Assembly: GCF_019649055.1 (NCBI RefSeq)
Contig: NW_026570407.1
Coordinates: 1-64,000 of the forward strand
DNA: 64,000 nt
Reading direction: 5' to 3'
Source: Paramacrobiotus metropolitanus
Taxonomy: Eukaryota; Tardigrada; Eutardigrada; Parachela; Macrobiotidae
The position numbers and the translations under genes were made by a program. The notes below the pieces were generated by a model, which saw only the letters and a program-made list of their open reading frames with translations, was not told where the DNA came from and did no database searches. Shown piece after piece: positions 1-9,879 of the stretch; the first letter of the stretch is position 1; each line of letters opens with the position of its first letter.

Positions 1-2267
1 CTCTTCAGTTCCGTGAAAATTTCATCAACATGACCAACGTCGATCCGTTCAAAACGTTACCATTGCGTCTGCCTGTCAAACGTATTACAAGACCAAGCTG
101 CTAAAGCTAAAGAAATTGCCGTGATTTCCGCAAACGGTTATCAGCCAGAATCGAAAGACAAGCGCGGAAGCAACGCAGTGGCTTGAATGGACCAGCATGA
201 GTCATCGGAACATCGAGCATGGTAGAACGGTAAAGAACGGAAAATCAATCGCTACTTTGTAGATGGATTTGATCGGACACTAAAACAGTTTACGAATACA
301 ACGGCTGCGTACATCACGGACACCGGAATGCACCAATGAAGATGACCGGGCACCGTTCTCCTTGAAGAAAATGTCAGAAGTGTACGAGCAGTGGATACGT
401 AAAACTTTTCTGGAAGGGATGGGTTATGATGTGGAAGAGAGTGGTCTTGAGTGGCTACGTGAAAGAAAAGATCGGATATACAGCAATTCCTCTTGAACCA
501 GAATCGTGATCCACTGCAGCCGCGTGAAGCCTTAAAGGTGGCCGTACAACGCTTCATGTTTGTTCAGAGAAGTCCAAGAAGATGAGCAAATTCTACATTA
601 CGACATCGTCTCCTTGTACCCGTTCGTCAACAAAGAAAGCTGAGTATCCGATCGGGCATCCGAAGATCATCGTGATAACTTCAAGCCCGTAACGGAATAT
701 TTTGGCTTGGTCAAATGCAAGTTCTGCCGCCTGCACGATTCGATATCCTGTGTTGCCTGCCACCTTCAACGGTAAACTTGTGTTCACATTGCCGAACTTG
801 TGCTGAAAACGGCATAAATGACTACTGTTCGCATTCCGATGAGGAAAGAAGTTTCGAAGGAGTATTTTGCACTCGAATTGCACATGGCGCTGCGACAGGG
901 TTATCAAGTGCAGGAAATCTACGAAGTTTGGCACTGGAGCGAAAAGCGTGCGGGCTATTTCAAGAATATGTGGACAAATTCTTGAAGGAAAGTTGAGCAA
1001 AGTGGATTCCCCGCCGGCTGTACAACGCAACGTCAAGAGTTGTATGTTCAAGAAGTTGCCTTGCGCGATGGAATTCTCCTAGACATTAATCGCATTGAAG
1101 ATAATCCCGCAAGACGTGCAGTTGCCAAGTTGATGTTAAATTCATTTTGGGGCAAGTTTGGACAAAGAGACAACTTACAGCAGACGGTGTTCATCTACTC
1201 CGTGAAGCAGTATCTGGATTTAGTCAGATCCAAATCTGTTGATATACAGAGCGTTCACGCCGTGACTCTGCATGATGGTTACTTACTCGCAGAAAGATGA
1301 CTACAACGAAGGCAGCAACTGTGCCAATCTTGCCATTGCCGCTTTCACTACCAGCCATGCCCGCATTCAGTTGTTTAAGACCATGGCCAAGCTTGGACCG
1401 CGCCTTTTGTATTTTGACACCGACTCTGTCATTTTGTTCACAAAGAAGGCAAATGGCTTCCTGAAGTCGGTAATGGACTTGGTCAATGGAGCAGCGAGTT
1501 GAAACCAGACGAACATATTGTGCGCTTTGTCTCCTGCGGTCCCAAAGTCTACAGCTATGAAACAAACACCGGTCGAATTCAGCTGAAAGTTAAAGGCATG
1601 ACTCAGAACGGGTACACGGAAGATGTCTTGAACGATGATCTGCAGCGCACTGGAGAGAAACTTGACTTTGACAAGTTGACCGAAATCCTGAAAGGCGCTA
1701 CGATGCCGGTACGTATCAGTTATGTTATTATTCTTCTTTTACTTCTTATTGATTCCAGTGGTTTAACACAGGTTGTGTACCCTGAGTACATCAAGCGGAA
1801 CTTTAAAGCTCAAGAAATTTCCACTGTCCGGTTGAAAAAGCATCTTCGCATGGTGTACGACAAACGGGTTTTGTTGGAAGATTTCACCACAGTTCCGTAC
1901 GGTTTCAAGAAGCCGGTAAGCAAGTAACTGCTTAGCAGATTATAGTTCAGATGTCTATGCAAGTTATATGCTGTTCGACACACAGGATAGCACACTTGTA
2001 ATTCATCATATGTACACAGGACCCGCAGCCGGCGTGATGGATTTGTATCTGGAGGATGCCACGACCATGTGGTACGAGATCAAGCGTGACTCGTACATGG
2101 GCTTTCACAAGAGTCCAAAGCCATTACCTTCTGCAAGACGTTTTCGATCGAAGGAGACCAGCGCTTTGTATATACGGCCATGGAATTATCTGCACCGATC
2201 GTCGCGCGTATACTGGAATGCATTTCTGACAACACTGTTCAAGAATTATTGGACTCTTCTGTTCTGA
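1..2267 (+). pseudogene. polB: Protein-primed family B DNA polymerase, broken, N-terminus outside window
   Basis: This would replicate the element from protein-primed ends. Three polymerase signatures appear in order but in different frames: motif A DIVSLYPFVNK at 602-634, the motif B block NSFWGKFGQ at 1139-1165, and motif C YFDTDSV at 1409-1429. Upstream, pieces resembling the exonuclease/TPR1 region (around 20-250) occur in several frames. The coding line is broken by multiple frameshifts and stops between 100 and 1,510. From about 1,040 longer open pieces follow: 1040-1300, 1272-1502 and 1499-1927, the last ending in a TVPYGFKKP stretch typical of the C-terminal region. Two intron-like segments with GT-AG ends lie at 1709-1771 and 1916-1985. 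The segment after 1986 is open but I do not recognise it. The copy is non-functional as read. Confidence 0.85.
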
Positions 2268-2779
2268 AACGTAAGCCAATGGATCTGTTCTTGCATGGTG
2301 ACGGGACTGATAACTTGAAATAACTTTCAAAACTGGGAGATTCTTCTGCATTTACTTCTCCCAAACTAAGAACAAGCATGTGGTGAAGTTCGCGCATGAT
2401 AAGTTCTCCACTATCTTTTCAACCATCCGTTCCCTCTACTGAAAAAAAAAAAAAAACCTCATCTGTTTCTGTGTTAGGTTGATCTGTCACAGACAATCTG
2501 ACACGGTTGTAGTTGAGGTATCAGAGACCGATGACAGATATCTTCGTGCGAGTGTTCACTGTTCTGAATTGTCAGATGCAAATGATGAATGCTATGACTA
2601 AAGGTATGCGGGAACTGAACTATCGGGTAAAAAGTCACCCATACTGTCTTACTCATTCTGAACGCTGTTTTGTTTTTTTTCGCACATTATGCTAAAATGG
2701 TTGTTCCTGAGGATCTTAAGCCTACGTTTACTCACGTTCGTCGTGACTATCAAGACGACGTGGTGATTTATAACAGAAT
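2268..2779 (+). other. Intergenic region with A-tract and repeat-like cassette
   Basis: No gene is supported here. An A-run at about 2440-2456 is followed at 2475-2515 by a segment (GTCACAGACAATCTGACACG and on) resembling the one at 13,410-13,440. Short open frames at 2513-2695 and from an ATG at 2697 are unrecognised. The latter could be a frameshifted N-terminal extension of the following BIR gene. Confidence 0.45.
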
Positions 2780-3229
2780 ATGGCCGATGTGAATAAGCGC
2801 ATTGAAACTTTCTTCGGGAATCTTAACCATTTTCCTGGTTTGGATATCTATTACATGGCTGACGCCGGCTTCTACCATATTGGTGAAGGCCGCTTGCATT
2901 GTTTCACTTGTGGCGTAGGACTTGAAGGCTTGCTACCGTTTGAAGATATTAACGTACATCACGCCAGATACAGCTGGTCATGCGAGCACTTGAACTATCT
3001 TGCCAGTAAGTTTATCAGAAATGTGTTGGACGTCGATGAACAGTTGAGTGTATGGGCTAAAACTCAATGGAATCGAAAAGCGCTGATATTCCGTTGCGGT
3101 TGTGATTCCGATGCCGAAGATCATTCAGATGGATCGCACGCTAATTCCGATATGGAACTGGACATTCTGCCGGATGATGCAGTTGTTGTGGCTGTTGGTG
3201 GAGTAGATATCTGTCCTCCATATCCTTAA
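2780..3229 (+). CDS. Single-BIR, IAP-like protein
   Basis: A 149-residue protein with one BIR (baculovirus IAP repeat) zinc fold. From about residue 28 it reads as the BIR core: AGFYHIGEGRLHCFTCG, then H in VHHARYS and C in SWSCEHL, giving the C-x2-C...H...C zinc set. The usual GxxW after the first cysteines is replaced by EGLL, so it is a divergent BIR. There is no RING finger; the C-terminal third is acidic (DSDAEDHSDG). In IAP families BIR domains bind caspases or IAP-binding motifs, so an anti-apoptotic accessory role is plausible but inferred. The first in-frame ATG is used. A possible out-of-frame N-terminal extension starts at 2697. The frame is intact, unlike the flanking polymerase and PC4-like gene. 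Confidence 0.75.
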   Translation: MADVNKRIETFFGNLNHFPGLDIYYMADAGFYHIGEGRLHCFTCGVGLEGLLPFEDINVHHARYSWSCEHLNYLASKFIRNVLDVDEQLSVWAKTQWNRKALIFRCGCDSDAEDHSDGSHANSDMELDILPDDAVVVAVGGVDICPPYP

Positions 3230-3371
3230 TTATGCTATTCCTATGAGCAGAAGTAAATATGACAGATGCATGTTAAGCATTATCTTGCACGGTGTTTTTA
3301 TTCGATGAAAGTTCGCACTTGCTTCATTTTTGCACTGCTTACAGTTAACAATTCTGAATTCTCCGTTTACA

Positions 3372-3804
3372 ATGGATTTCCCCGAGCTCAAGTATCAGTT
3401 TCAGGACGGAAACGTCAAGTGTTACGAGATCACCAGCAAATCTTCACTGTGGTACGATACTATCGGCAACACTGTCCTTCTGTCCCGCAGCCCTGCCTCT
3501 GATGGACTCATGACTGCCAGACAGAAGGGCATCATACTGGACTTACCCGCTATCAACAATCTTCTCCTATTGCTGAAAGAAGGAAAAATCCGACATGGTT
3601 TGGATGCAGCATGCATTGGACAATCCCAAGTATACACATGTTAAGGATGCTGACGATGCTGTCATCGACATCAAGTTGGCTTACCATACCGCTTTTGGAC
3701 GCACGATTTCCATCTCCTTGAAGGGGCCTCAATCATGCTGGGCTACCGGAATTTCCGAAGTGTGTGCAAGTTACTCACTCAACTCGTTCCTAAAGCTTAA
3801 ATAG
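3372..3804 (+). pseudogene. Small protein with PC4-like look, one frameshift
   Basis: The ATG at 3372 opens a frame that runs to 3644; coding character continues in another frame from about 3595 to a TAG at 3804, so one frameshift lies around 3600-3640. The N-terminal piece has a strand-rich region (SSLWYDTIGNTVLLSR) followed by ARQKGIILDL and a leucine-rich helix. That order resembles the PC4/p15 single-stranded-DNA-binding coactivator fold (strands, then RKGISL, then helix). It shares layout with three genes at 12.3-13.9 kb. The PC4 assignment rests on pattern only; another small viral beta-rich fold is possible. It sits between the BIR gene and the TBP-like gene. Confidence 0.4.
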
Positions 3805-3825
3805 TTCATGTGCTGCTTAATTAAA

Positions 3826-3925
3826 TTTAAAAAAAAAAAAAAAAAAAGGGCGTTGCCCCAAATCTGCGTTATTTTTAGCTTCTCTACGGCCAAGCTGAAA
3901 GTAACGTGGTTTTAGGTAACACTCT
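3826..3925 (+). promoter_or_regulatory. Intergenic cassette copy: A-tract, hairpin, conserved tail
   Basis: An A-run ends at 3847 and is followed by GGGCGTTGCCCC (a GGGC/GCCC hairpin), then a second inverted repeat AGCTT...AAGCT, and a GTGGTTTTAGG block before the TBP-like gene. The same layout recurs at 5240-5358 and 13,344-13,460. Function is unknown: promoter, terminator or small-RNA gene are all possible. Confidence 0.5.
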
Positions 3926-4109
3926 GAAAACAGGAAAATTCCGGAATTCTCAAATAGGCGTAGTCTGCTTTTGGATTGGTTAACTGCGAACGGAAATTCC
4001 AACTATCGTTCAGTGGTAGGAACGATCGGGTAAAACGTATAAAATGACCATGAAGCAGGGCATCAGACATCAGTTTTAGTCCATTGTCGGTTTTCCTGCT
4101 TTGCATAAA

Positions 4110-5075
4110 ATGATTCACCACTTCATAACCGTTGTTGTCTTTGACTGCAAGTTTGATCTGCAGAAAATTGCATCGTCCACCAAGTGTACATCTGTGAAGG
4201 ATTTTAAGGCGCTTAATCTGACATCCTATGATGGTAGCTATTGTCAAGTTTTCAGTTCAGGCAAAGCAATCATCAATGGCGGCACTTCAGAGAAAGAAAT
4301 ACGCACATTGTTGAAGCGATACCGGTTCCGTTTAACACATCTTGGCTATACTGCCAATGTCGTTAGCAAGCGCACTGCGAATATTATGGCTACGTACGAC
4401 CATCAGCATCCGATCAACTTGTAAAGTTCGCGAAAGCACAGAAGTTGTATTATGAACCGGAGTTGTTTGACGCGGCAAAAATGCGATACGCCGATTTGGG
4501 TATAACCGTGAAAGTTTTAGTTCCGGAAAATGTACGATCCTAGGCGCCAAGAGTGTGAAAGCAGTGGATATTTGCATTGACCGTCTTCGAGCCACACTGC
4601 CATCCAATCCACCGCCGTCTCCTGACTTCGATGTAAGTGCCGTGCGCAAGAAGCGCAAATCCATCAATTCTGACATTGATGAATTCGTGCGAGTCTTGGA
4701 AGCAGAGATGATGCGTGAATCAGAGGGCCGCACAACAGTTAGTCAAGGCACACAGACCACACCCCGAAAGCGAAAACGAACCATTCCCCAAAAGATTGAT
4801 GTAAGCCAAACAGTACAGCAGGAGAAGTGCAACGACATGGAAGAATGGCTGCAGGCAATTGAGAAGTGTGGAGAGGAGCCCGCCCTTACGTTGACACAGT
4901 GCGATAAATTGGTTGCACAGTGGGGAAAGGATTCAAAGAAACTGACCAAGTCGCCATGGAGCACGAGGAGAAGTTGGAGGAACCCGTATTCACTCTAACA
5001 CAGTGCGAGAAATTAGTTGCACATTGTCCAAACAGATCAAGTGATGCCTTTACTTGGCCAGAAGACATCTTCTAA
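4110..5075 (+). pseudogene. TATA-binding-protein-like gene (two TBP repeats plus basic tail), frameshifted
   Basis: The first frame (4110-4424) reads as one TBP repeat: a strand beginning ITVVVFDCKFDLQKIA, then FSSGKAIINGG, then SEKEIRTLLKRY and LGY. The next frame (about 4420-4542) contains YEPELF, the hallmark of the second TBP repeat. A third frame (from about 4520) contains FSSGKCTILGAKS followed by a helix. At least two single-base breaks separate these pieces, and another near 4,970 puts the last segment (ending TAA 5073-5075) in a new frame. After the core comes a basic region with KKRK and RKRKR (candidate nuclear signals) and a short internal repeat, TLTQCDKLVAQW versus TLTQCEKLVAHC. 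TBPs bend TATA-box DNA and nucleate transcription; here the role would be viral gene expression. It sits among hallmark viral genes, so it is not read as the host TBP. Confidence 0.72.
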
Positions 5076-5239
5076 ATGAACTGATTCGATGTGCGCTGTT
5101 CATACTTTTGCGTAGTTTTTATGTCGCAAACTTGTAGTTTTCGATTTGCTTTTTCCATAGACTTTGCATGTAATAATGTGACTTTCCTTGCACTTTTCCG
5201 ATTGCAATTTTGGTAGTTTATTGAACGCAATTTTCTAAT

Positions 5240-5358
5240 ACAAAAAAACTCCCGTTTTATCCTGAAAAATGTTAAAAAAGAGAGCTGAATGCTCCAAATC
5301 GGTGGTAGTTTTAACTTGTCTGCGGCCAGGTTGAATCTACTGCTGTTTTGGGAATTTG
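5240..5358 (+). promoter_or_regulatory. Intergenic cassette copy before the ATPase gene
   Basis: Contains A-rich runs, a small hairpin GAGCTGAATGCTC, then AACTTGTCTGCGGCCAGGTT and CTGTTTTGGGAA, matching the order in the 3.8-kb and 13.4-kb copies. The hairpin keeps its base pairing with different bases (GAGC/GCTC instead of GGGC/GCCC), which points to selection on structure. It lies 32 bases upstream of the ATPase start. Confidence 0.5.
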
Positions 5359-5389
5359 CTCATTAAGCCATTCTACAAATCTGAATCAC

Positions 5390-6050
5390 ATGCAACCATT
5401 AAAATACTGTTTTGGGAAAATGGAACGTGTAAATTTTGATTTTCGCTTCAAAACACCATGCTCGGTGTATGTGTGCGGCCCAACAATGTCTGGTAAATCC
5501 ACTTTGATAATGGAGTTACTTAAAGCACCGCATGCACACTTTTACCCGTGTCCGAAACGTATAGTATACGCGTACGGAACTTGGCAGAATTCGTTCAAAG
5601 AATTTCCTTCGTCAATTGAATTAGTCTCTGACTATAACAAACTGTTCGATGATGGATTTTTCAACCCAAATGTCCCAACGTTACTAATACTTGACGATCT
5701 AATGGAAGAATTAGCCAACAATGTAAAAGCCTCAACACTTTTCACGCGAGATGTGCACCATAAGAATGTCACTGCTGTATTTATATCGCAGAACTTGTTC
5801 AAACAAAGGAAAAGCATGCGCGACATTGCTTTGAATGCCCAGTACTTGATTTTGTTCAAAAGTGTGAGAGACATCCAGCAAATTCGTGTGCTGAGTCGAC
5901 AACTAGGAATGAAACATTTGGAAAATGCGTACAAAAAAGGCCATTAAGGAACAGTACGGCTATTTGATTGTAAATTTACGACCTGAAACTCCGGACAACT
6001 TGCGACTTCAATCACATATTTTTGCTCATCGACGCATTTATACAGAATGA
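5390..6050 (+). pseudogene. Genome-packaging ATPase (FtsK/HerA type), one frameshift
   Basis: This is the P-loop ATPase that pumps the genome into capsids in Polinton-like viruses. It shows Walker A GPTMSGKST at about residue 39 from the 5390 ATG, Walker B TLLILDD about 65 residues later, and a polar sensor segment AVFISQNLF. The first frame stops at 5945 just after an A-run (5931-5937). The C-terminal segment continues in the next frame to TGA 6048-6050, so one base was gained or lost in the homopolymer. An alternative start is the ATG at 5420. Its stop is close to the next gene, as in a packed viral operon-like layout. The gene is otherwise well preserved. Confidence 0.85.
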
Positions 6051-6366
6051 ATCAAGTGAAATCTTGGACATAGTGCGAGCGCTGCAAGCTATGTCACCCA
6101 TTCAGCGTAGAGGCTTTTTTGCACATTGCACAAAGAAACAAGTCAATGCCATGGAAGAGGCATGTTTGAATCTGTTGAAGAATCCAAGTGGTCTAAGCAA
6201 ATCACAACTCCAGCAAGCGAGAAAGTATGCAGCAAGCATTAAGCGACTGGCCAGCCGTGATACGCCGCGAAAACGAAAACAGCAGATTTTACAGCAAAGA
6301 GGTGGATTTCTCGGTGCTTTATTGCCAATTTTAGGAACGCTATTATCTACATTCATAGCAAAATGA
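6047..6366 (+). CDS. Small basic virion-type protein with hydrophobic C-terminus
   Basis: About 92-106 residues. The open frame covers 6022-6366, but its first in-frame ATG is at 6091. An ATG at 6047 overlapping the ATPase stop would need a frameshift to join, so the true start is uncertain. The N-terminal half is helical; a basic stretch (RDTPRKRKQQIL) precedes QRGGFLGALLPILGTLLS, a glycine-leucine hydrophobic tail. Similar basic-plus-GGFL tails are known in Maverick small proteins and recall adenovirus core peptides. A structural or membrane-active role is inferred. The stop overlaps the next ATG (ATGA at 6363). Confidence 0.5.
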
Positions 6367-7520
6367 AGACATTCGTGCTCGTACCGGAGAGCGAATACAA
6401 TACGGTGATGAAACCGTGTCCAACACCATGGACAAAGGCCTATCAAATTAGCAGTGAGATTGAGAGGCATTTAACACAAGGTCAAAGACCAGTGCCGAAC
6501 ACAAACTTGTTGATTCATCAAATTCAATGCCGCAGACATTTGTACAAACCCCAAACCATGCAGATATTCCGCCTGTGCCAGCTAGTTCACGTGTTACTTA
6601 TGATCACGCAGCACAAGTGGATACCGCACCGCTATTTGAATATGTTGCTGCGCCCAAACCTTTCATGGCAGACAGTCAAACACAATCGGACCCTATACAG
6701 CCAACAGTTCATTACATCGAAAAGGATCCTGTTTATTATCCTGTTCCAGTCCGCAGTATATCAGTGCACCGGGCAAGTCTGTTGTGCGGCATGTTTATAA
6801 ACCTCAACCTAAAAATAAGCGGATATCTAAGCAGAACCGTGCGAAAAATGCAGCCAGTACAATGCGTCATCCAAATGTGTCTACGATTACCAAAGGACCT
6901 GCATTGCCTGCCATCACATACGGCAATCAAAATCCGCAGCTGGTGTATCAGAATCCTCCATTGCTTCCAGCTGGCAATCCGTACTGGGAAATACGCAGTC
7001 CTTCGCCTACATTGGCTTTGGCTGACAACACGTCTGTACCAAATGTAGAATGGCCGGACAGCGATGATGATTTATCATCTTCGTATGCATTAACTCCCGC
7101 AGCCGCAGTACCGTCTTTAACGCACGAGCAGCCGCAGTTGCCCAGCAGTGCAAGTCGAAAAGCAATCACATATGCGCAGCCACAATTGCCGGCGTCTCAC
7201 CAACTGGAGGCTTTGACTTATGTGCAGCCTAAATTGCAGCACCTGCTGCCAGAAAATCACTTACATATGAGCAAGCCCGTTTGCCAGCACCTGCGGCCAG
7301 AAAAGCACTTACATATGAGCAAGCCAGTTTGCCAGCACCAGCTACCAAGCCAGCATTGACATATAGGGCGCCAAATAAAATTTCGGTCCCGGCAATCTTA
7401 TACAAGCCCGATGAAATGTTTACAGCACGCAGCAAGAAAGCAAGAAACGATAATCAGCCTCCAACAAAGAAACATAAAACACAGCATCACACAGGTAGTG
7501 GTTGGATCTCTTATGCATAA
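6363..7520 (+). pseudogene. Proline/alanine-rich repeat protein of the element, frameshifted
   Basis: The ATG at 6363 overlaps the preceding stop. The coding line moves through at least four frames (6363-6550, 6527-6790, 6784-7300, 7281-7520), so several single-base breaks occurred. The C-terminal part carries repeats of about 17 residues around ALTYEQASLPAPA (roughly 7130-7370). It ends with a basic segment (KKARNDNQPPTKKHK) and GSGWISYA. A low-complexity Pro-rich protein just before the integrase is common in Mavericks; its function is not established. No enzymatic motif is visible. Confidence 0.5.
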
Positions 7521-8582
7521 TGGTTTCCCTGGATGATCTATATTTGGATCCCTCCAATCCGGGCAGTTTGGGAGGAGTGGAACGTCTTTACACGGAAGCC
7601 AGTAAACACGGCTTTACAAAGATCAAGTTGAACGATACTTGCAGTCAAAAGACACCTATACCGAGCATCGACCGTACCGCTCAAAATTCAAACGGAGAAA
7701 AATTATCTGTGTCGGTGTAAACGATCAACATCAAATTGATCTTGCCGATATGCAGAAATTTCACAAAGAGAACGACGGAGTAAAGTATCTGTTAACATGC
7801 ATTGACTGTTTTCGCGATATGCATGGGCCATTCCTGTGAAATCAAAGAAACCAAGTGAGATTGTTCGAGCGTTGGAAACAATCTACAGAGACTTACGTAC
7901 ACCACCGCTGCGGTGTCAGAGCGATAATGGAAAGGAATTTACAGCCAAGGTAGTGAGAGATTTTCTTCGCGACTGTGGAGTTACTTTCTTTACCACAAAG
8001 AACGATGACATAAAGTGTGCAATGGTGGAGCGCTTCAACAGAACACTCAAGGACAGACTTTACGTTTACATGACAGAGAAACAGACATACCGATACCTGG
8101 ACGTGCTGGACGATGTGGTCACAGCATATAATAATAGCGTGCACTCTGCTACCGGTTTTGCGCCAAGTGAAGTGGACGTGCAAAAGCTCGCGTGATACGG
8201 GGTAAAATGCTTGAGGAAGATGAAATGGATACAATTAAACCTCCTGGTTTTGCTGTTGGAGATTATGTGCGACTTGCCAAAAAAAGCTTACGTTTGAGAA
8301 AGGATATGAAACAAACTTCACGGAGGAGCTTTTCAAAGTGATAAAAGTTATTAAGAAAGGGAAGCAGTGGTTGTATGCAGTTGAAGATTTGTCAGGTGAA
8401 GAGGTTGACGGCTTGTTCTATGGTCAAGAGCTGTCGAAATTTATTATGACTGAACGATCAGGTCATAAAATATCACGCATATTAAGGACGAGAAAGCATA
8501 AGGAAAGGAACAATATCTCGTGCGATGGTATGGTTACGGGCCAGCTTATGATTCCTGGGAGGACAAAGATAATCTAAAATGA
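7520..8582 (+). pseudogene. Retroviral-type DDE integrase with C-terminal chromodomain, frameshifted
   Basis: This enzyme would insert the element into host DNA. The catalytic triad pieces are visible in different frames: first Asp in QIDLADMQ (about 7740), second Asp in CQSDNGKEF (about 7915), Glu in MVERFNRTLKD (about 8025). A C-terminal SH3-like segment (WLYAVEDLSGEEVDG) is followed by a chromodomain end reading RWYGYGP...DSWED at about 8530-8570 in another frame. At least four frameshifts separate these parts (near 7700, 7835, 8190 and 8500). The ATG at 7520 shares bases with the preceding TAA, and the final TGA (8580-8582) overlaps the next ATG at 8579. Confidence 0.85.
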
Positions 8583-9416
8583 GTTTTTACATGTCATTAC
8601 CAAGTTCTGCATCCAGTACGATATTCCCGGATAATCGTCCTGGCTGCTATACGACACAACTTATCCGTTCAATTGACTTGGACGGAGAATGGAGAGGTTG
8701 GACTTTCTGAACTAATTCTCCGCCAATGGAAATGCGTTTTCAGTCAGATCTAAAGGTTGCAATAAGCAAACCATATAAGCCGACTTTTGAAGTGCGTACG
8801 CTCCCAAAGAAATTATTCTACAGAGATGAATATGATTTAATCAGTAGCGTAAACGAAATGCTCACATACAATCCGCGTTTCGCTCGCAATTTGGACTTTC
8901 GCTACAGCCACCACGACTTGATTAACAGAGAGCCTAAAGACTTACCCCAAACAACGGAAGACGAAAAAAAGCAGTATAAAAAACTCCTTTTGGCAGCCAT
9001 CAAAATTCTAGGAGATCATGGACAGCTTTTCGTGCGCAGTGACAGTCAAGTTATATTTGAAGGAGCGGAGTATACACGCGCCCTTGGATTACACAATAAC
9101 TATCCTTATATGGGGATTGAAAAGGAACCTTTCGTGTTACGTCCACCCAAACATTGCCGCATTGTGAACATCTACTGTGATTTAGTGGAATATCAACTCG
9201 TAGGGGATGCAATGGTCCCTGTTCTGCGCATTGTGTACCGAAGCCAGTTCGTACGATGGTACCGTTCTGCGTTTCGAGAATCCGCATTACTTGCCTGTTC
9301 AAAAACAGACATTTAGCACAGTGGAGATTGAAGTGACTGACGACAGAGGAGAAGAAATACGATTTCATAGCGGAGTAGCAGTGATTAAATTACATTTCAG
9401 ACCAAAAAGATATTAA
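8579..9416 (+). pseudogene. Penton-like minor capsid protein, frameshifted
   Basis: Starts at ATG 8579 with a typical Maverick penton opening (MSFYMSLPSSAS, then FPDN and a TTQL segment and an IDLDGEWE-type block). One base break lies near 8690-8700 and another near 9240. The main pieces are 8579-8708, 8726-9316 and 9207-9416. In Polinton-like viruses this is the single-jelly-roll penton at the capsid vertices. No phospholipase motif is visible. It sits between the integrase and the basic core protein, the usual late-gene neighbourhood. Confidence 0.72.
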
Positions 9417-9418
9417 CC

Positions 9419-9871
9419 ATGGTATTGAAGGAGCACCATTTCAGCGAATCTCGCTACACAGATTTATTTGCCAAACAGCATGGCTTTGGTATGCCAAAAT
9501 ACCGAGGCGCCCCAGTTATTGGTGGCAGCTTTTGGGGACGGGTGATTGGGTTTGCTAAAGGTCTATTTAGCAAAGCTGCACCTTACATTTCAAGCCTTGT
9601 AACCAAAGCACAACCTCATATGAAGACAGTTGCTTCTAAAGCAGTGGAGTCAGTCATAGACACAGCCGTGGAGAAAGTTAACAAAAAGCTTAAAGAGTCC
9701 GCAGGCGAAGAAATGGGCATTAAGGGAGGACGCAAACGACGACGACGACAACGAGTGCAAGGACACAAGGTCAAAACTCGCAGACAAGCAAAACGCGTGA
9801 CTAAACGTAAAGGGACAAGAAAACGAACCAAGCGACAGTTAGCCATCGACGCAATCGCTAACAGATTTTAA
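9419..9871 (+). CDS. Basic core or pVI-like virion protein
   Basis: An intact 150-residue protein three bases after the penton stop. The N-terminal third has a GFGMPKYRGAPVIGG stretch and an amphipathic segment (FWGRVIGFAKGLFSKAAPYI), resembling cleavable membrane-active capsid cement proteins of the pVI type. The last 55 residues are strongly basic (GGRKRRRRQR, KRKGTRKRTKRQ), suggesting DNA condensation. The glycine-rich turns near residues 20-35 could be targets of the element's own adenain-like protease; that is inference. Confidence 0.65.
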   Translation: MVLKEHHFSESRYTDLFAKQHGFGMPKYRGAPVIGGSFWGRVIGFAKGLFSKAAPYISSLVTKAQPHMKTVASKAVESVIDTAVEKVNKKLKESAGEEMGIKGGRKRRRRQRVQGHKVKTRRQAKRVTKRKGTRKRTKRQLAIDAIANRF

Positions 9872-9879
9872 CAAAAATA

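Noticed and set aside
252-1565. Minus-strand open frames over the polymerase region
   Set aside because: They are opposite recognisable polymerase motifs on + and show no motif of their own.
3826-3847. A-tract as poly(A) tail of a retrocopy
   Set aside because: No target-site duplication, and the same A-tract plus hairpin recurs between other viral genes, so it belongs to the cassette.
4110-5075. Host TBP gene or host retrocopy
   Set aside because: It is flanked tightly by viral genes on the same strand, is very divergent, and has an element-type A-tract cassette on both sides.
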